NCBI GenBank assembly: GCA_002425885.1
Contig: DINC01000064.1
Location: 12,307-18,176, forward strand
Origin: Spirochaetia bacterium UBA5550
Lineage (GTDB): Bacteria > Spirochaetota > UBA4802 > UBA5550
Direction of reading: 5' to 3'
DNA length: 5,870 nt
This document shows positions 5,844 to 5,870 of the stretch, piece by piece. The stretch's first letter is position 1; each line of letters begins with the position of its first letter. Both the position numbers and the translations under genes were made by a program. The notes under the pieces are model-generated. The model worked only from the letters and a program-made list of their open reading frames with translations. It was not told the origin of the DNA and made no database searches.

Positions 5844-5870
5844 TTATATAATAGGTTTTCATGGGGTATT

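Noticed and set aside
5847..5852. TATAAT on the plus strand, possible divergent promoter
   Set aside because: The nearest -35-like TTGACT (5820-5825) is 21 nt away, too far, and the ATG at 5861 would be almost leaderless. The sequence to the right is needed to judge it.
5827..5862. 11-codon frame MKTYYIIDRLK on the minus strand at the right edge
   Set aside because: No ribosome-binding site and very short; the frame is open to the edge, so it could equally be the end of an upstream gene.
5620..5870. T-box or known riboswitch upstream of livK
   Set aside because: No T-box antiterminator-like GGUGGNACCGCG, no recognisable conserved aptamer core and no intrinsic terminator before the gene.

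Overview
The window carries one co-directional gene block, all on the minus strand. It is a complete high-affinity branched-chain amino acid (LIV/HAAT-type) ABC transporter operon followed by an inositol-monophosphatase-family gene. In transcription order (right to left) the genes are the binding lipoprotein (livK/livJ type, 5619-4432), permease livH (4363-3431), permease livM (3428-2508), ATPase livG (2503-1721), ATPase livF (1728-970) and the phosphatase (954-154). All six frames are intact, with their family motifs and no frameshift. Spacing downstream of livK is very tight: 2 nt between livH and livM, 4 nt between livM and livG, an 8-nt overlap between livG and livF, and 15 nt between livF and the phosphatase. 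The only larger gap, 68 nt between the binding-protein gene and livH, holds a perfect 11-bp hairpin.

How the genes work together: the lipid-anchored binding protein captures the amino acid outside the inner membrane. It delivers it to the LivH/LivM channel, and LivG/LivF hydrolyse ATP in the cytoplasm to drive import. The intergenic hairpin fits the need for more binding protein than membrane components. The phosphatase has no obvious mechanistic tie to transport, but it is placed to be co-transcribed.

Region by region: 1-153 is downstream sequence with no clear gene, though a plus-strand frame may end at 43. 154-5619 is the operon. 5620-5870 is the promoter and leader region of livK and is the least ordinary part of the window. 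It holds a candidate sigma-70 promoter whose -10 lies in a 22-bp near-palindrome, a 15-bp long-range inverted repeat with a competing local hairpin, a second candidate promoter nearer the gene, and a valine/isoleucine-rich 44-codon open frame ending 21 nt before livK.

Organism: moderately AT-rich bacterial DNA with Shine-Dalgarno sites and a cell envelope that uses a lipoprotein binding protein. Protein style and base composition suggest a Gram-negative anaerobe, perhaps Deferribacterota (Denitrovibrio/Geovibrio-like). This is a weak guess from general familiarity, not a demonstrated assignment. I see no mobile element, CRISPR array, tRNA, rRNA or defence system. The transporter itself is a well-known type, and any novelty lies in the regulatory leader.
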